Origin: Candidatus Alloenteromonas pullicola
Lineage (GTDB): Bacteria > Bacillota_I > Bacilli_A > RFN20 > CAG-826
Length of the DNA stretch: 38,969 nt
Reading direction: 5' to 3'
Assembly: GCA_018714785.1 (NCBI GenBank)
Contig: DVMV01000012.1
Coordinates: 1 to 38,969, forward strand
Shown here: positions 1-9,978 of the stretch, piece by piece
Layout of the letters: each line of letters begins with the position of its first letter
Numbering within the stretch: position 1 is the stretch's first letter
Notes under the pieces: generated by a model
What the model was told of the DNA's origin: nothing
Databases searched by the model: none
Seen by the model: only the letters and a program-made list of their open reading frames with translations
Made by a program: the position numbers and the translations under genes

Positions 1-1
1 C

Positions 2-1159
2 AAAAGAAGATACGCAAGGCTCTCGGCTGAGGACCGCATGGTCATCCAGGCCTGCATACTGAAAAGGATGACGGCCACCCAGATCGCCGCCCGGATCGGG
101 TTCGACAAGTCCACGGTCTCAAGGGAGCTGAGGAACAACGCGACCCGGAAGCCGGGAAGGGCCATCCCGTGCCCCAAGAGGTTCCTCGGGCTGTGCAACG
201 GGTGCGGGACGGCGGCCTACTGCCACCGCGAGAAGGCCTACTACGACTTCGCCGAGGCGGATGCGAGGAGCATGGCCAACCGATCGGCCCCGAGGAGCTG
301 CCCGAAGACGCCGGAGGGCGTCGTCCGGGCGATCGACGAGGCCGTCTCCCCCAGGGTGTCCCTCGGCCAGTCGATCCACCACATATACGCGACCAGCCCG
401 GCCCTGCGCCGGCTCGCGTCCGAGTCCACCGTCAGGAGGCTTTGCTACAGGGGGCTCCTCTCGGCCAAGCCGCATCAGCTGAGGCGGTACGTCCGGTTCG
501 CCCGGAAGGAGGCGGGGAGGCCGAGGGAGGTCGCCCTCAGGGACATAAGGGCGGTCGTGGGCCGGACCTACAGGGACTACCTCAGGGCGAGGAAGGCCGA
601 TCCGAGGGCCAACGTCGCCCAATACGACTCGGTCATCGGGAAGGCCTCCGACAGGAAGGCCCTGCTCACCATCACCCTCCCCAAATACGGGTTCCAGTTC
701 GGGATCCTCATAGACAAGGGCAGCCCATCCAGCGCCCTCCGGGCCATAGCCGGCGTGTTCGCGAGGATCGGCAAGGAGCAGGTCGGGAGGATATTCCCCA
801 TCAACCTGGCCGACAACGGGTCCGAGTTCTCGTACTTCCCGAGGATCGAGCTCTCCGACGGCGGGGAGAAGGTCTGCTCCGCCTACTTCACCAGCCCATA
901 CAAGGCCACGGACAAGGCCGAGTGCGAGAGGCTCCACGAGCTCGTCAGGCACTGCCTGCCGAAGGGCCACAGCCTCGACTCCCTCACCCAGGAGGAGGTC
1001 GACGAGATGTACTCCAACATCAACTCGTACGTCCGGAAGGGGAAGGGGGACCGGGCCCCCTACGACATCGTCAGGAGGAAGTTCGGCGAGGGCTTCCTGA
1101 AGGGAATCGGGATCCGGCGGGTCCCAAAGAAAAAGGTTAGATTACTTCCGATAATCTAA
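2..1159 (+). CDS. IS30-family transposase (5' end outside window)
   Basis: DDE transposase that cuts and joins the ends of its own insertion sequence. The open frame continues upstream of the first ATG (position 38) to the window edge and encodes an IS30-like start (RLSAEDRMVIQ), so the true start is probably outside the window. Counting from the ATG at 38, an HTH of IS30 type lies near residues 12-31 (TQIAARIGFDKSTVSREL). It is followed by a cysteine-rich CNGC...C segment near 53-62 that is common in Bacillota IS30 transposases. The catalytic triad is probably D197 (QYDSVIG), D259 (LADNGSEF) and E297 (CERLHELVR, the position of NENTNGLIR in relatives). The frame is intact to TAA at 1157-1159, so the enzyme may be active. 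Family assignment is firm; activity is inferred. Confidence 0.88.
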   Translation, partial: KRRYARLSAEDRMVIQACILKRMTATQIAARIGFDKSTVSRELRNNATRKPGRAIPCPKRFLGLCNGCGTAAYCHREKAYYDFAEADARSMANRSAPRSCPKTPEGVVRAIDEAVSPRVSLGQSIHHIYATSPALRRLASESTVRRLCYRGLLSAKPHQLRRYVRFARKEAGRPREVALRDIRAVVGRTYRDYLRARKADPRANVAQYDSVIGKASDRKALLTITLPKYGFQFGILIDKGSPSSALRAIAGVFARIGKEQVGRIFPINLADNGSEFSYFPRIELSDGGEKVCSAYFTSPYKATDKAECERLHELVRHCLPKGHSLDSLTQEEVDEMYSNINSYVRKGKGDRAPYDIVRRKFGEGFLKGIGIRRVPKKKVRLLPII

Positions 1160-1161
1160 CC
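1135..1161. repeat. Perfect 10-bp inverted repeat at the transposase stop
   Basis: GGTTAGATTA (1135-1144), a 7-nt loop, and TAATCTAACC (1152-1161) form a perfect hairpin that includes the transposase stop codon. There is no following T tract, so it is not a standard intrinsic terminator. It could limit read-through from or into the element. Confidence 0.5.
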
Positions 1162-1206
1162 CCGAACAATCCAGCAAAGAAGGCGTCGCTTGAACCGACA
1201 AGGCCC

Positions 1207-1365
1207 GTTGCAATGAGTTAGCCAAACGCATTCGGGGCCGCCTTTTGCTGCGCCCGGATTATGCCCCAGAGGCCGGCAGATTGTCAAACTTGATCGATCC
1301 CAGCGCAACATGCTGGCCGATTTTCTAAGATAAGGCCGTAAATAAATAGATTGTTGCAATGAGTT
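1207..1365. repeat. Pair of 13-bp direct repeats GTTGCAATGAGTT
   Basis: Identical 13-mers occur at 1207-1219 and 1353-1365, 146 bp apart, in the gene-free stretch between the transposase and glgC (1160-1516). They look like two copies of an IS end sequence, perhaps from nested insertions. The rest of this stretch holds no gene that I can support. Confidence 0.45.
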
Positions 1366-1468
1366 TGCTACTTAACACCTTTGTTGGGAACGGCTCCCCG
1401 AAAAGGTGGGAAATCGAAGAAACTCCCCGCCTTTGCGATTTCCCTGCGCGCGGCGGGCGCCTAATGCT

Positions 1469-1512
1469 TATAATATACGTAGCCATTACATATCCATTCA
1501 CCATAAGGAGGG
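1469..1512 (+). promoter_or_regulatory. Probable glgCDA promoter -10 box and ribosome binding site
   Basis: TATAAT at 1469-1474 is a perfect -10 hexamer. The -35 region (about 1446-1451) is poor. AAGGAGG at 1505-1511 is a strong Shine-Dalgarno sequence, placed 5 nt before the ATG at 1517. The implied leader is about 35 nt. Confidence 0.6.
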
Positions 1513-1516
1513 CATG

Positions 1517-2641
1517 ATGGGCATAAAGATAGCCGCCATGATATTGGCCGGTGGGAAAGGGACGAGGCTTAAGGCGCTGACTCGGAAGACGGCCAAACCG
1601 GCCGTCAGCTACGGGGCGAAGTACCGGATAATCGACTTCCCGCTTTCAAACTGCGCCAATTCGGGCATCAACCACGTCGGGGTCTTGACCCAATACGAGA
1701 GCTCGGAGCTCAACACCTACATCGGCAACGGCAAGAACTGGGGCCTCAACGGGGTCAATTCGCTGACCTCGGTACTCACCCCGAAGCAGACCGAGGAGGG
1801 CAGCAACTGGTACCGGGGGACCGCCGATGCGATCTACCAGAACCTGGATTGGCTCGACTCCTTGTCCCCGGAGTACGTATTGATACTGTCCGGCGACCAC
1901 ATCTACTCGACGACCTACGAGCCGATGCTGCGGCGCCACCTCGACGCCAAGGCCGACTGCACCATCTCGGTCTACCCGGTCCCGATGGCCGAGGCCTCGC
2001 GTTTCGGGATACTCGAGGTCGACCAGGACGGCGTCATCACAGCCTTCAAGGAGAAGCCGAAGGTCCCGAAGTCCAACCTCGCCTCGATGGGCATCTACAT
2101 CTTCACCTACAAGACCCTCAGGGCGATGCTCGTGGAGGATGGCAAGGACGAGGATAGCGACCACGACTTCGGGAAGAACATCATCCCGAAGATGATGGAG
2201 AAGGGCAAGAAGCTCGTCGCCTACACCTACCATGGCTATTGGAAGGACGTGGGGACCATCGCGAGCCTGCACCAGGCCAACATGGACCTACTGATGTCCG
2301 GGGATTCCTCCGCCGACCTATTCGCCGGCGGGAAGCGCATCTACACCGAGGACAACCACGCCACCCCGCAATACATCGGCCCGGCCGGGACGGTCAAGGA
2401 CTCGCTAATCAACCAAGGGGCGATAGTCCGGGGGTATTGCGAGCACTGCGTCGTGAGCTCCGGGGCCTATCTGAAGGAAGGCTCGAAGGCCGTCAACTGC
2501 GTCATAATGGACGGGGCCACCCTCGATGAGGGGGCCGAGGCCTACGACGCGATAATCGGGCCCGACGCCTACATAGGCAAAGGCGAGAAAGTCAACGCGG
2601 AGAGGCAGGAAATCGACCTCTACACCGCGACGAGGGGATGA
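1517..2641 (+). CDS. glgC: Glucose-1-phosphate adenylyltransferase, catalytic subunit
   Basis: Makes ADP-glucose from glucose-1-phosphate and ATP, the committed step of bacterial glycogen synthesis in the cytoplasm. The 374-residue product has the nucleotidyltransferase loop LAGGKGTRL at 10-18, KPAV at 27-30, GTADAIYQN at 101-109, the metal-site SGDH at 125-128, the sugar-phosphate EKPK at 179-182 and a C-terminal left-handed beta-helix region. Length matches Bacillus GlgC. The frame is open upstream to 1406, but only ATG 1514 and ATG 1517 follow the Shine-Dalgarno sequence; 1517 has the better spacing (5 nt). The stop overlaps the glgD start (ATGA), indicating translational coupling. First gene of glgCDA, 150 bp after the IS element. 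Confidence 0.96.
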   Translation: MGIKIAAMILAGGKGTRLKALTRKTAKPAVSYGAKYRIIDFPLSNCANSGINHVGVLTQYESSELNTYIGNGKNWGLNGVNSLTSVLTPKQTEEGSNWYRGTADAIYQNLDWLDSLSPEYVLILSGDHIYSTTYEPMLRRHLDAKADCTISVYPVPMAEASRFGILEVDQDGVITAFKEKPKVPKSNLASMGIYIFTYKTLRAMLVEDGKDEDSDHDFGKNIIPKMMEKGKKLVAYTYHGYWKDVGTIASLHQANMDLLMSGDSSADLFAGGKRIYTEDNHATPQYIGPAGTVKDSLINQGAIVRGYCEHCVVSSGAYLKEGSKAVNCVIMDGATLDEGAEAYDAIIGPDAYIGKGEKVNAERQEIDLYTATRG

Positions 2642-3768
2642 GTATGAACAACGTAATCGGCATCGTGAACTTCCATTCCGACCCGGAGATCAGCCCGCTG
2701 ACGGATTCCCGCCCGCTCGGCTCCACCTCCTTCCTGGGGCGCTACGCCTGCTGCGACTTCGCGCTCTCGAGCTTCTGCAACTCCGGAATATCGACCGTCG
2801 GCATACTGGTCAAGGACAAGCTGCGCTCGGTCTTGAAGCACCTCGGCTCGATGGACGCCTGGGTCACCAACACCAAGATCGGCCAGGAGATCATCATGTA
2901 CAACGAGCCGGCGCACCTCCACCCGGAGACCAACACCGACATCAACAACATCCGCGAGAACGACTGGGTCCTCTACGATTCCGACGCCTCCTACATCGTG
3001 ATCGCCCCGACCCACATCATCGCCTCGATCGACTACCGCCCGATCCTCGCCGAGCACATCGCCAGGAAAGACAAGGTCACCGTCGTGGCCTGCCGAGTCG
3101 CAGACCCGCGGAAGGAGTTCCTGCATGAGGCGCTGCTGACGGTCAACCCCTCCGGCTACGTCGAGGACGTCGAGGACAACGACGGGAGCGTATCGTCTCC
3201 CTGCCTGGCCTCGCTAGGCATCTACATCGTCAACCGGACCGTCCTCGCCGACATGATCCACCGCTACGCCGCGAAGAACCCGACGCTGAGCCTGAGCTCG
3301 CTTATCTACGCGGTGGGGCGCGAGGAGGGCTCGACCCGCCCGCACGTCTACGTCTATGACGGATATGTGCGCTGCATCGACAGCTTCCGCCACTACATGG
3401 AGTACTCCTTCGAGCTCTTCGACGAGCAGAAGGGTAGGTCGCTATTCAAGGACGACTTCCCGATATTCACCCTGACCCACGACACCCAGCCGGCCATCTA
3501 CGGCAAGGACGCCAAGGTCACCAACTCCTTCATCGCCAACGGGGCCATCGTCGAGGGGACGGTCATCAACTCGATCGTCGCCCGCAACGTCAAGATCGCC
3601 AAGACGGCGGTGGTGAAGGACTCGATCGTCTTCTCCTCGACCATGATCGGGGATGGGGCGACGGTGTCCAACGCCCTCATCGACAAATACTCCATCATCA
3701 CCCGCAGCCACAAGGTCGTCGGGACCGCGTCTAGCCCGGTCTACGTGCCGCAAGGAGCCATACTATGA
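2638..3768 (+). CDS. glgD: Glucose-1-phosphate adenylyltransferase, GlgD regulatory subunit
   Basis: Non-catalytic partner that forms a hetero-oligomer with GlgC in Bacillota and raises its activity. The 376-residue protein keeps the overall GlgC fold (YACCDFALSSFCNSGI aligns with YRIIDFPLSNCANSGI in GlgC) and a C-terminal hexapeptide beta-helix (repeated I/V-x-N-S-I units near 295-345). It lacks the GGKGTRL nucleotide loop; that site reads IVNFHSDPEISPLTDSR. It also lacks the GlgC SGDH metal site, which reads VIAPTH. The start overlaps the glgC stop by 4 nt; an alternative ATG lies at 2644. The stop overlaps the glgA start in the same way, so the three proteins are probably made at linked levels. 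Confidence 0.95.
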   Translation: MSMNNVIGIVNFHSDPEISPLTDSRPLGSTSFLGRYACCDFALSSFCNSGISTVGILVKDKLRSVLKHLGSMDAWVTNTKIGQEIIMYNEPAHLHPETNTDINNIRENDWVLYDSDASYIVIAPTHIIASIDYRPILAEHIARKDKVTVVACRVADPRKEFLHEALLTVNPSGYVEDVEDNDGSVSSPCLASLGIYIVNRTVLADMIHRYAAKNPTLSLSSLIYAVGREEGSTRPHVYVYDGYVRCIDSFRHYMEYSFELFDEQKGRSLFKDDFPIFTLTHDTQPAIYGKDAKVTNSFIANGAIVEGTVINSIVARNVKIAKTAVVKDSIVFSSTMIGDGATVSNALIDKYSIITRSHKVVGTASSPVYVPQGAIL

Positions 3769-5162
3769 GAATCGCCATGATAGCCAGCGAGTCCAACCCG
3801 CTATGCAAAACCGGGGGGCTCGCCGACGTCGTCTACTCCCTCTCGAAGCAGCTTGCCGAGGACGGGGAGGACGTGATCGTCGTGCTCCCGTTCTACTCCT
3901 CCATCCGCGACAAGGGCGTAAGGGCGAGCTACGTCGGGTCCTACCCGGTGAGCCTGAGCTGGCGCCACCAGAACTGCGACGTCTACCATTGCCGCGAGGG
4001 CGGGGTGGAGTTCTACCTGCTCGACAACCATTACTACTTCGGCCGCTCCTCGCTATACGGCTACCTAGACGACGGCGAGCGGTTCGCCTTCTTCGCGACG
4101 GCCGCCAGGGGATTATTCGGCTACATCGGCTACCAGCCCGACGTCATCCACTGCCACGACTGGCAGACCGGCATGATCCCCTGCCTGGTCCGCGAGCAGA
4201 ACGCCTTCGACCCGACGTTTGCCCACGCCAAGTTCGTCTTCACCATCCATAACCCCGCCTTCAAGGGGATCATCGACCGCTACTTCCTCAACGACTTCTA
4301 CGAGCTCTCCGACGAGCTCTACTTCAACGGCAAGGTCCGCTTCGAGGGGATGGTCTCGACCCTCAAGACCGGGATCGTCTACTCCGACTACGTGACCACC
4401 GTCTCCCCGACCCACGCCAAGGAGCTCCTCACCGAGGAGGGCGGGTTCGGCCTGAGCGGCGTCTTGTCGGACAAGGGCGATAGGTTCCTCGGCATCGCCA
4501 ACGGCATCGACTACGGCGAGTGGGACCCCCTACACGACAAGCTGATCTACGCCAACTACTCATCCTCCAACGTCACCTCGGGCAAGCAGAAGTGCCGCAA
4601 GCGCCTATTCGACGTGGCCGGGTTCGAGGATAATGGCGGCCCGGTGTATGGGCTGGTGTCGCGGCTCACCTACCAGAAGGGCATCGACCTCGTCCTCTCG
4701 GTGGGGCGCGAGATATGCTCGCGGGGCGGATATATCTTCGCCCTCGGGTCGGGCGAGTACCGGCTTGAGCAGGGGCTCGAGCAGCTGCGCCGCGAATACC
4801 CAGGCAACGTCTGCATCTACATCGGCTATTCCGGGGAGAGGGCGCACCTGATCTACTCCGGGGCCGACTTCTTCCTTATGCCCTCTTTGTTCGAGCCCTG
4901 CGGCATCGGGCAGATGATCGCCGAGCGGTATGGGACGCTCCCCGTCGCCCGCGCGGTCGGGGGATTATGCGACACCATCGACGACGGCAAGACCGGGTTC
5001 CTATTCAAGGACTACGACGATGGCGGGCTCCGCTATGGCGTCATGAAGGCCGAGGAGGCCTACCTCGACAAGAAGCGCCTGCTCTCATTGAGACGGGCGG
5101 CCATGAAGCAGGACCATTCCTGGAAGAAGGCCGCCGCGATGTATCAGAAGATATACCGCTAA
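3765..5162 (+). CDS. glgA: Glycogen synthase (ADP-glucose-dependent)
   Basis: GT5 glycosyltransferase that adds glucose from ADP-glucose to the non-reducing ends of glycogen. The 465-residue product starts with the GT5 signature KTGGLADV at 16-23 and has HCHDWQTG (about 125-132). The C-terminal Rossmann half carries SRLTYQKG, then LFEPCGIGQM with the retaining-enzyme E-x7-E region, and finally GLCDTIDDGKTGF. Length fits the family (about 475). ATG 3765 overlaps the glgD stop and is preceded by AAGGAG at a suitable distance. No branching enzyme or glycogen phosphorylase is in the window, so glycogen branching and breakdown must be encoded elsewhere. A strong terminator follows at once. Confidence 0.96.
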   Translation: MRIAMIASESNPLCKTGGLADVVYSLSKQLAEDGEDVIVVLPFYSSIRDKGVRASYVGSYPVSLSWRHQNCDVYHCREGGVEFYLLDNHYYFGRSSLYGYLDDGERFAFFATAARGLFGYIGYQPDVIHCHDWQTGMIPCLVREQNAFDPTFAHAKFVFTIHNPAFKGIIDRYFLNDFYELSDELYFNGKVRFEGMVSTLKTGIVYSDYVTTVSPTHAKELLTEEGGFGLSGVLSDKGDRFLGIANGIDYGEWDPLHDKLIYANYSSSNVTSGKQKCRKRLFDVAGFEDNGGPVYGLVSRLTYQKGIDLVLSVGREICSRGGYIFALGSGEYRLEQGLEQLRREYPGNVCIYIGYSGERAHLIYSGADFFLMPSLFEPCGIGQMIAERYGTLPVARAVGGLCDTIDDGKTGFLFKDYDDGGLRYGVMKAEEAYLDKKRLLSLRRAAMKQDHSWKKAAAMYQKIYR

Positions 5163-5169
5163 GGCAAAT

Positions 5170-5193
5170 GCCCCGCAAAACGCGGGGCTTTTT
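5170..5193 (+). terminator. Intrinsic terminator after glgA
   Basis: GCCCCGC (5170-5176), loop AAAAC, GCGGGGC (5182-5188), then TTTTT (5189-5193). It ends 2 nt before the stop of the convergent DUF4143 gene. It may act for both strands, although the minus direction lacks a clear T tract. Confidence 0.9.
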
Positions 5194-5195
5194 CA

Positions 5196-6530
5196 TCACC
5201 AGCTTATCTTTTCGCTTTCCTTCAGGAATCGCTTCAATAGGAAAGACAGCGAGTAGGGCAAAGTGAAGATCCTTCCGTCGAATCCGATGTTCCCGCCAAT
5301 TAGCTTCACCGCGTGGCTTATGCCGAGGTCGGAATCAAGCACCGCCTTCAGCGATTTGCTCCTTCCCCGGTTTCGCTTCACCTCAACCGGTATGATCTCG
5401 TTTTTGGCGCGCAGCACGAAATCGAGCTCGATTGTCCCATTGTCGCTGCGGTAAAAATAAAGCGGATAGCCCAAAGCGGAGAGCGACTCGGCCACCAGAT
5501 TCTCGTAAAGGGCGCCATAGTAGATGTCGTAGTTGCCATTTAGCCGCAGGTCATCCTTCGCCTCTTCGTCGAGCGAGGCGATGAACAACCCGTGGTCGGC
5601 GTAATAGACCCGGAAGTTGTCGTCCTCCTCCTCGGCGTTAAGCGGGAGGCGAAGGGACTTCAGGTTGTGCGCAACCTCGATTACTCCGGCGTCGCGAAGC
5701 CATTCCTCAACCCCTTGGTATTCCCTCCATCTGGACCCATGGCCGATCTTCGAGACTTGGAATTTGTGGTTTTCGCGGGAAAGCTGCGACCCAATATGGC
5801 GGTAGAACCTCCTCACGCGGGCGCTGTCTAGCCCCTCCACGTATTTCCCGATATCGTCATCGTAATCCCGGCTTATCCTCATTTGGACTTCGAATGGGGC
5901 GGAGAAGAGCTTGGTCGACACGAACGCATTGACCGCCTCCGGCATCCCCCCGACGAAGATATAGTCCTCGAAAAGCTCCTTGAACCTAAGCAGGTAGGCG
6001 TCAGGAAGCGGGCTAAGCGAGCTTAGGCAGGAATAGGCGCGCTCTATCTGCTCCTCGCTTATCCCATTCGCCCAAAGGAATTCCTCGAAGTCCAAGGAAC
6101 GCATGCGGTATTCCTGCTTATATCCGACCGGGATCGAGCTGATCCGCTTATAATGAACCCCAAGCAATGACCCAGAGCAGATCACGTCGTAGCTTCCATC
6201 CAAGGAGAAGGGCTTGAGGCAGGTCAAAGCGTCAGGGCATTCCTGAACCTCATCGAAAAGGATCAAGGTGTCATGGGGCAAAAACCTGAACGAGGGATTG
6301 AAAAGGCTAAGCCCCATCAGTATGGAATCGACGTCATAGCCTTTGGAGAAAACCGTCTTCATGCTCGGCTCGGTGGCGAAGTTTATCTCGACGAAGCTGC
6401 CGTATTTCTTCCCGAATTCCCGGATGGAGGTGGTTTTCCCGATCTGCCGGGCCCCATATACCAAAAGCGGTTTGCGGTTCGGGTCTAATTTCCAAGCGGA
6501 TAGATAATCGTCGATTTTTCTTCTAAGCAT
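5196..6530 (-). CDS. AAA ATPase with C-terminal DUF4143 (ATP-binding protein)
   Basis: Member of the AAA_14/DUF4143 ATPases, common and often multicopy in gut bacteria, with no settled function. The 444-residue protein has Walker A GARQIGKT at 26-33 and Walker B LILFDEVQ with D93/E94. The C-terminal DUF4143 part carries a nuclease-like arrangement, ELDF with D370 and PVEVK with E383 and K385, resembling the PD-(D/E)xK core; activity is unproven. ATG 6530 has AAGGAA about 8 nt upstream. The gene stands alone, convergent with glgA and divergent from leuS. Its 220-bp upstream region carries four 13-bp repeats at 32-33 bp spacing, the nearest overlapping a plausible -35 position, so those repeats probably control this gene. 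Family call firm, role unknown. Confidence 0.9.
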   Translation of the reverse strand: MLRRKIDDYLSAWKLDPNRKPLLVYGARQIGKTTSIREFGKKYGSFVEINFATEPSMKTVFSKGYDVDSILMGLSLFNPSFRFLPHDTLILFDEVQECPDALTCLKPFSLDGSYDVICSGSLLGVHYKRISSIPVGYKQEYRMRSLDFEEFLWANGISEEQIERAYSCLSSLSPLPDAYLLRFKELFEDYIFVGGMPEAVNAFVSTKLFSAPFEVQMRISRDYDDDIGKYVEGLDSARVRRFYRHIGSQLSRENHKFQVSKIGHGSRWREYQGVEEWLRDAGVIEVAHNLKSLRLPLNAEEEDDNFRVYYADHGLFIASLDEEAKDDLRLNGNYDIYYGALYENLVAESLSALGYPLYFYRSDNGTIELDFVLRAKNEIIPVEVKRNRGRSKSLKAVLDSDLGISHAVKLIGGNIGFDGRIFTLPYSLSFLLKRFLKESEKISW

Positions 6531-6574
6531 GGCGTTTTTCCTTGTTTTCGCAATAAGATGCTAACATCGCTAAT

Positions 6575-6684
6575 CACATTTTTGTAGTCTTTTGCAATCA
6601 TGTTTCCACATTTTTGTAGTACTTTTTTGTCCTTCTATCACATTTTTGTATACACCTTTGACCACTTGAATCACATTTTTGTAG
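6575..6684. repeat. Four direct repeats CACATTTTTGTAG at 32-33 bp period
   Basis: Copies start at 6575, 6607, 6639 (last base differs) and 6672, giving spacings of 32, 32 and 33 bp, about three helical turns. The 19-20 bp between copies is not identical but shares a C/T-rich CTTTT-like segment after each repeat. Read on the minus strand, the unit is CTACAAAAATGTG, in the direction of the DUF4143 gene. The pattern fits cooperative binding sites on one face of the helix. The units are too short for a CRISPR array. Confidence 0.85.
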
Positions 6685-6711
6685 AATCGGGCATACCCCA
6701 GCGACAAAGAC

Positions 6712-6740
6712 TTCAAGCCTTTAGCCTAAAAGGCTATAAT
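6712..6740 (+). promoter_or_regulatory. leuS promoter with -10 box 10 nt before the start codon
   Basis: Perfect TATAAT at 6735-6740; a weak -35 (TTCAAG, 6712-6717) lies 17 nt upstream. The ATG at 6751 is 10 nt after the -10 box, so transcription should start within a few bases of the start codon. AGCCTTT (6716-6722) and AAAGGCT (6729-6735) form an inverted repeat that runs into the -10 box and could be an operator. Confidence 0.65.
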
Positions 6741-6750
6741 CGCAAGCGTT

Positions 6751-9153
<2,403 letters not shown>

Positions 9154-9165
9154 GCGAAGTTGCTC

Positions 9166-9171
9166 TATACT
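9166..9171 (+). promoter_or_regulatory. Possible -10 box (TATACT) for the coaX operon
   Basis: TATACT lies in the 69-bp gap between leuS and coaX. No good -35 sits at 16-18 bp, so this is weak; coaX could equally be read through from leuS, since no T-tailed terminator is visible in the gap. Confidence 0.3.
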
Positions 9172-9222
9172 ATGCGCGCTAGGCACCGCCAGAGGGCGGG
9201 CCGAAGCCGGGAGAGCGATAAC

Positions 9223-9978
9223 ATGATTCTATGCGTCGACGTCGGGAACACCTTGACCAACATCGGGTTCTTCGACCAGGGCAGCCTATATAAGGTCGCC
9301 AAATTTCACCTCACCCCAGCCTCAAGCTACGACGAGGTCGGGGCGAGGCTTTCTTTGTTCATGGACAGCTGGTCCATAGGCAAGGAGGATGTCGGGGGCG
9401 CCATCGTCTGCTCGGTGGTTCCGAGCCTCGAGTCCGTCTTCGTTAGGCTTTTCGAGCAGTGGGGGCTACGCCCCTTGGTGGTCGGGAAGAAGCTAAGGAC
9501 CGGGGTCCGGGTCAACGTCCCCAACCCCTCGGAGGTCGGCAACGACCTGATCGCCGACTGCGCCGGCGCGGATTTGTCTCACGACGCGGTGATCGCCGAC
9601 CTCGGCACCGCGACCAAGCTCATCGCCTATTCGGCCAAGGACGGGTTCATCGGGGTCTCGATACTGCCGGGCCTGGCCATGGCCGCCGAGGCGCTCTGCC
9701 ACATGACGGCGAGCCTGCCTTTGGTGGGGCTGGAGTGCCCCGTCGACGCGCTGGGCCGCAATACCGCCGACTCGATAAACTCGGGCATCTGCTATGGGTC
9801 GATCGGGGCGATAAAGGAGATAGGCGGGCTGCTGTGCGCCCATCTGCATGACCCCAAGCTCATCCTCACCGGGGGATACGCGGGCAAGGTAAAGGACCGC
9901 CTTCCGGAATACGACTACCAGGAGAACCTGCTCCTCAACGGCCTTTATAGGATTTACGGGAGGAATCGCCATGAATAA
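9223..9978 (+). CDS. coaX: Type III pantothenate kinase
   Basis: Phosphorylates pantothenate in the first step of coenzyme A synthesis. The 251-residue protein shows the ASKHA-fold phosphate loop DVGNT at 6-10, VGNDLIADC with D108 in the place of the family's GxDR motif, the second phosphate motif DLGTAT at 126-131, and TGGYA near the C-terminus. The frame is open upstream to 9160, but ATG 9223 starts exactly at the conserved MILCVDVGNT and has GGGAGAG 7-8 nt before it. The last 8 nt overlap the next gene, which encodes a membrane transport component. That suggests pantothenate uptake and phosphorylation are coupled. Confidence 0.92.
   Translation: MILCVDVGNTLTNIGFFDQGSLYKVAKFHLTPASSYDEVGARLSLFMDSWSIGKEDVGGAIVCSVVPSLESVFVRLFEQWGLRPLVVGKKLRTGVRVNVPNPSEVGNDLIADCAGADLSHDAVIADLGTATKLIAYSAKDGFIGVSILPGLAMAAEALCHMTASLPLVGLECPVDALGRNTADSINSGICYGSIGAIKEIGGLLCAHLHDPKLILTGGYAGKVKDRLPEYDYQENLLLNGLYRIYGRNRHE

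Larger units (their letters stand above)
1..1366 (+). mobile_element. IS30-family insertion sequence, right-hand part
   Basis: The window opens inside an IS30-type transposase gene whose reading frame runs to the first bases. The element therefore extends beyond the left edge and only its right part is visible. The right boundary is not proven. A candidate terminal sequence is the 13-mer GTTGCAATGAGTT at 1353-1365, which also occurs at 1207-1219; either copy could mark the right end. The left terminal repeat is outside the window, so inverted-repeat matching cannot be done here. The element lies directly upstream of the glycogen operon. Confidence 0.6.

Noticed and set aside
119-970. Long minus-strand frame opposite the transposase, and similar long antisense frames elsewhere
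   Set aside because: Gly/Val/Leu/Asp-rich shadows caused by C-ending codons on the opposite strand; no domain, start site or promoter supports them.
1406-1516. Longer GlgC N-terminus starting at 1406
   Set aside because: The extra 37 residues have no counterpart in GlgC, and the -10 box and Shine-Dalgarno sequence lie inside that stretch.
6575-6684. Regular repeats with ~19-bp spacers as a CRISPR array
   Set aside because: Repeat (13 bp) and spacer (19-20 bp) are too short, spacers resemble each other, and no cas gene is near.
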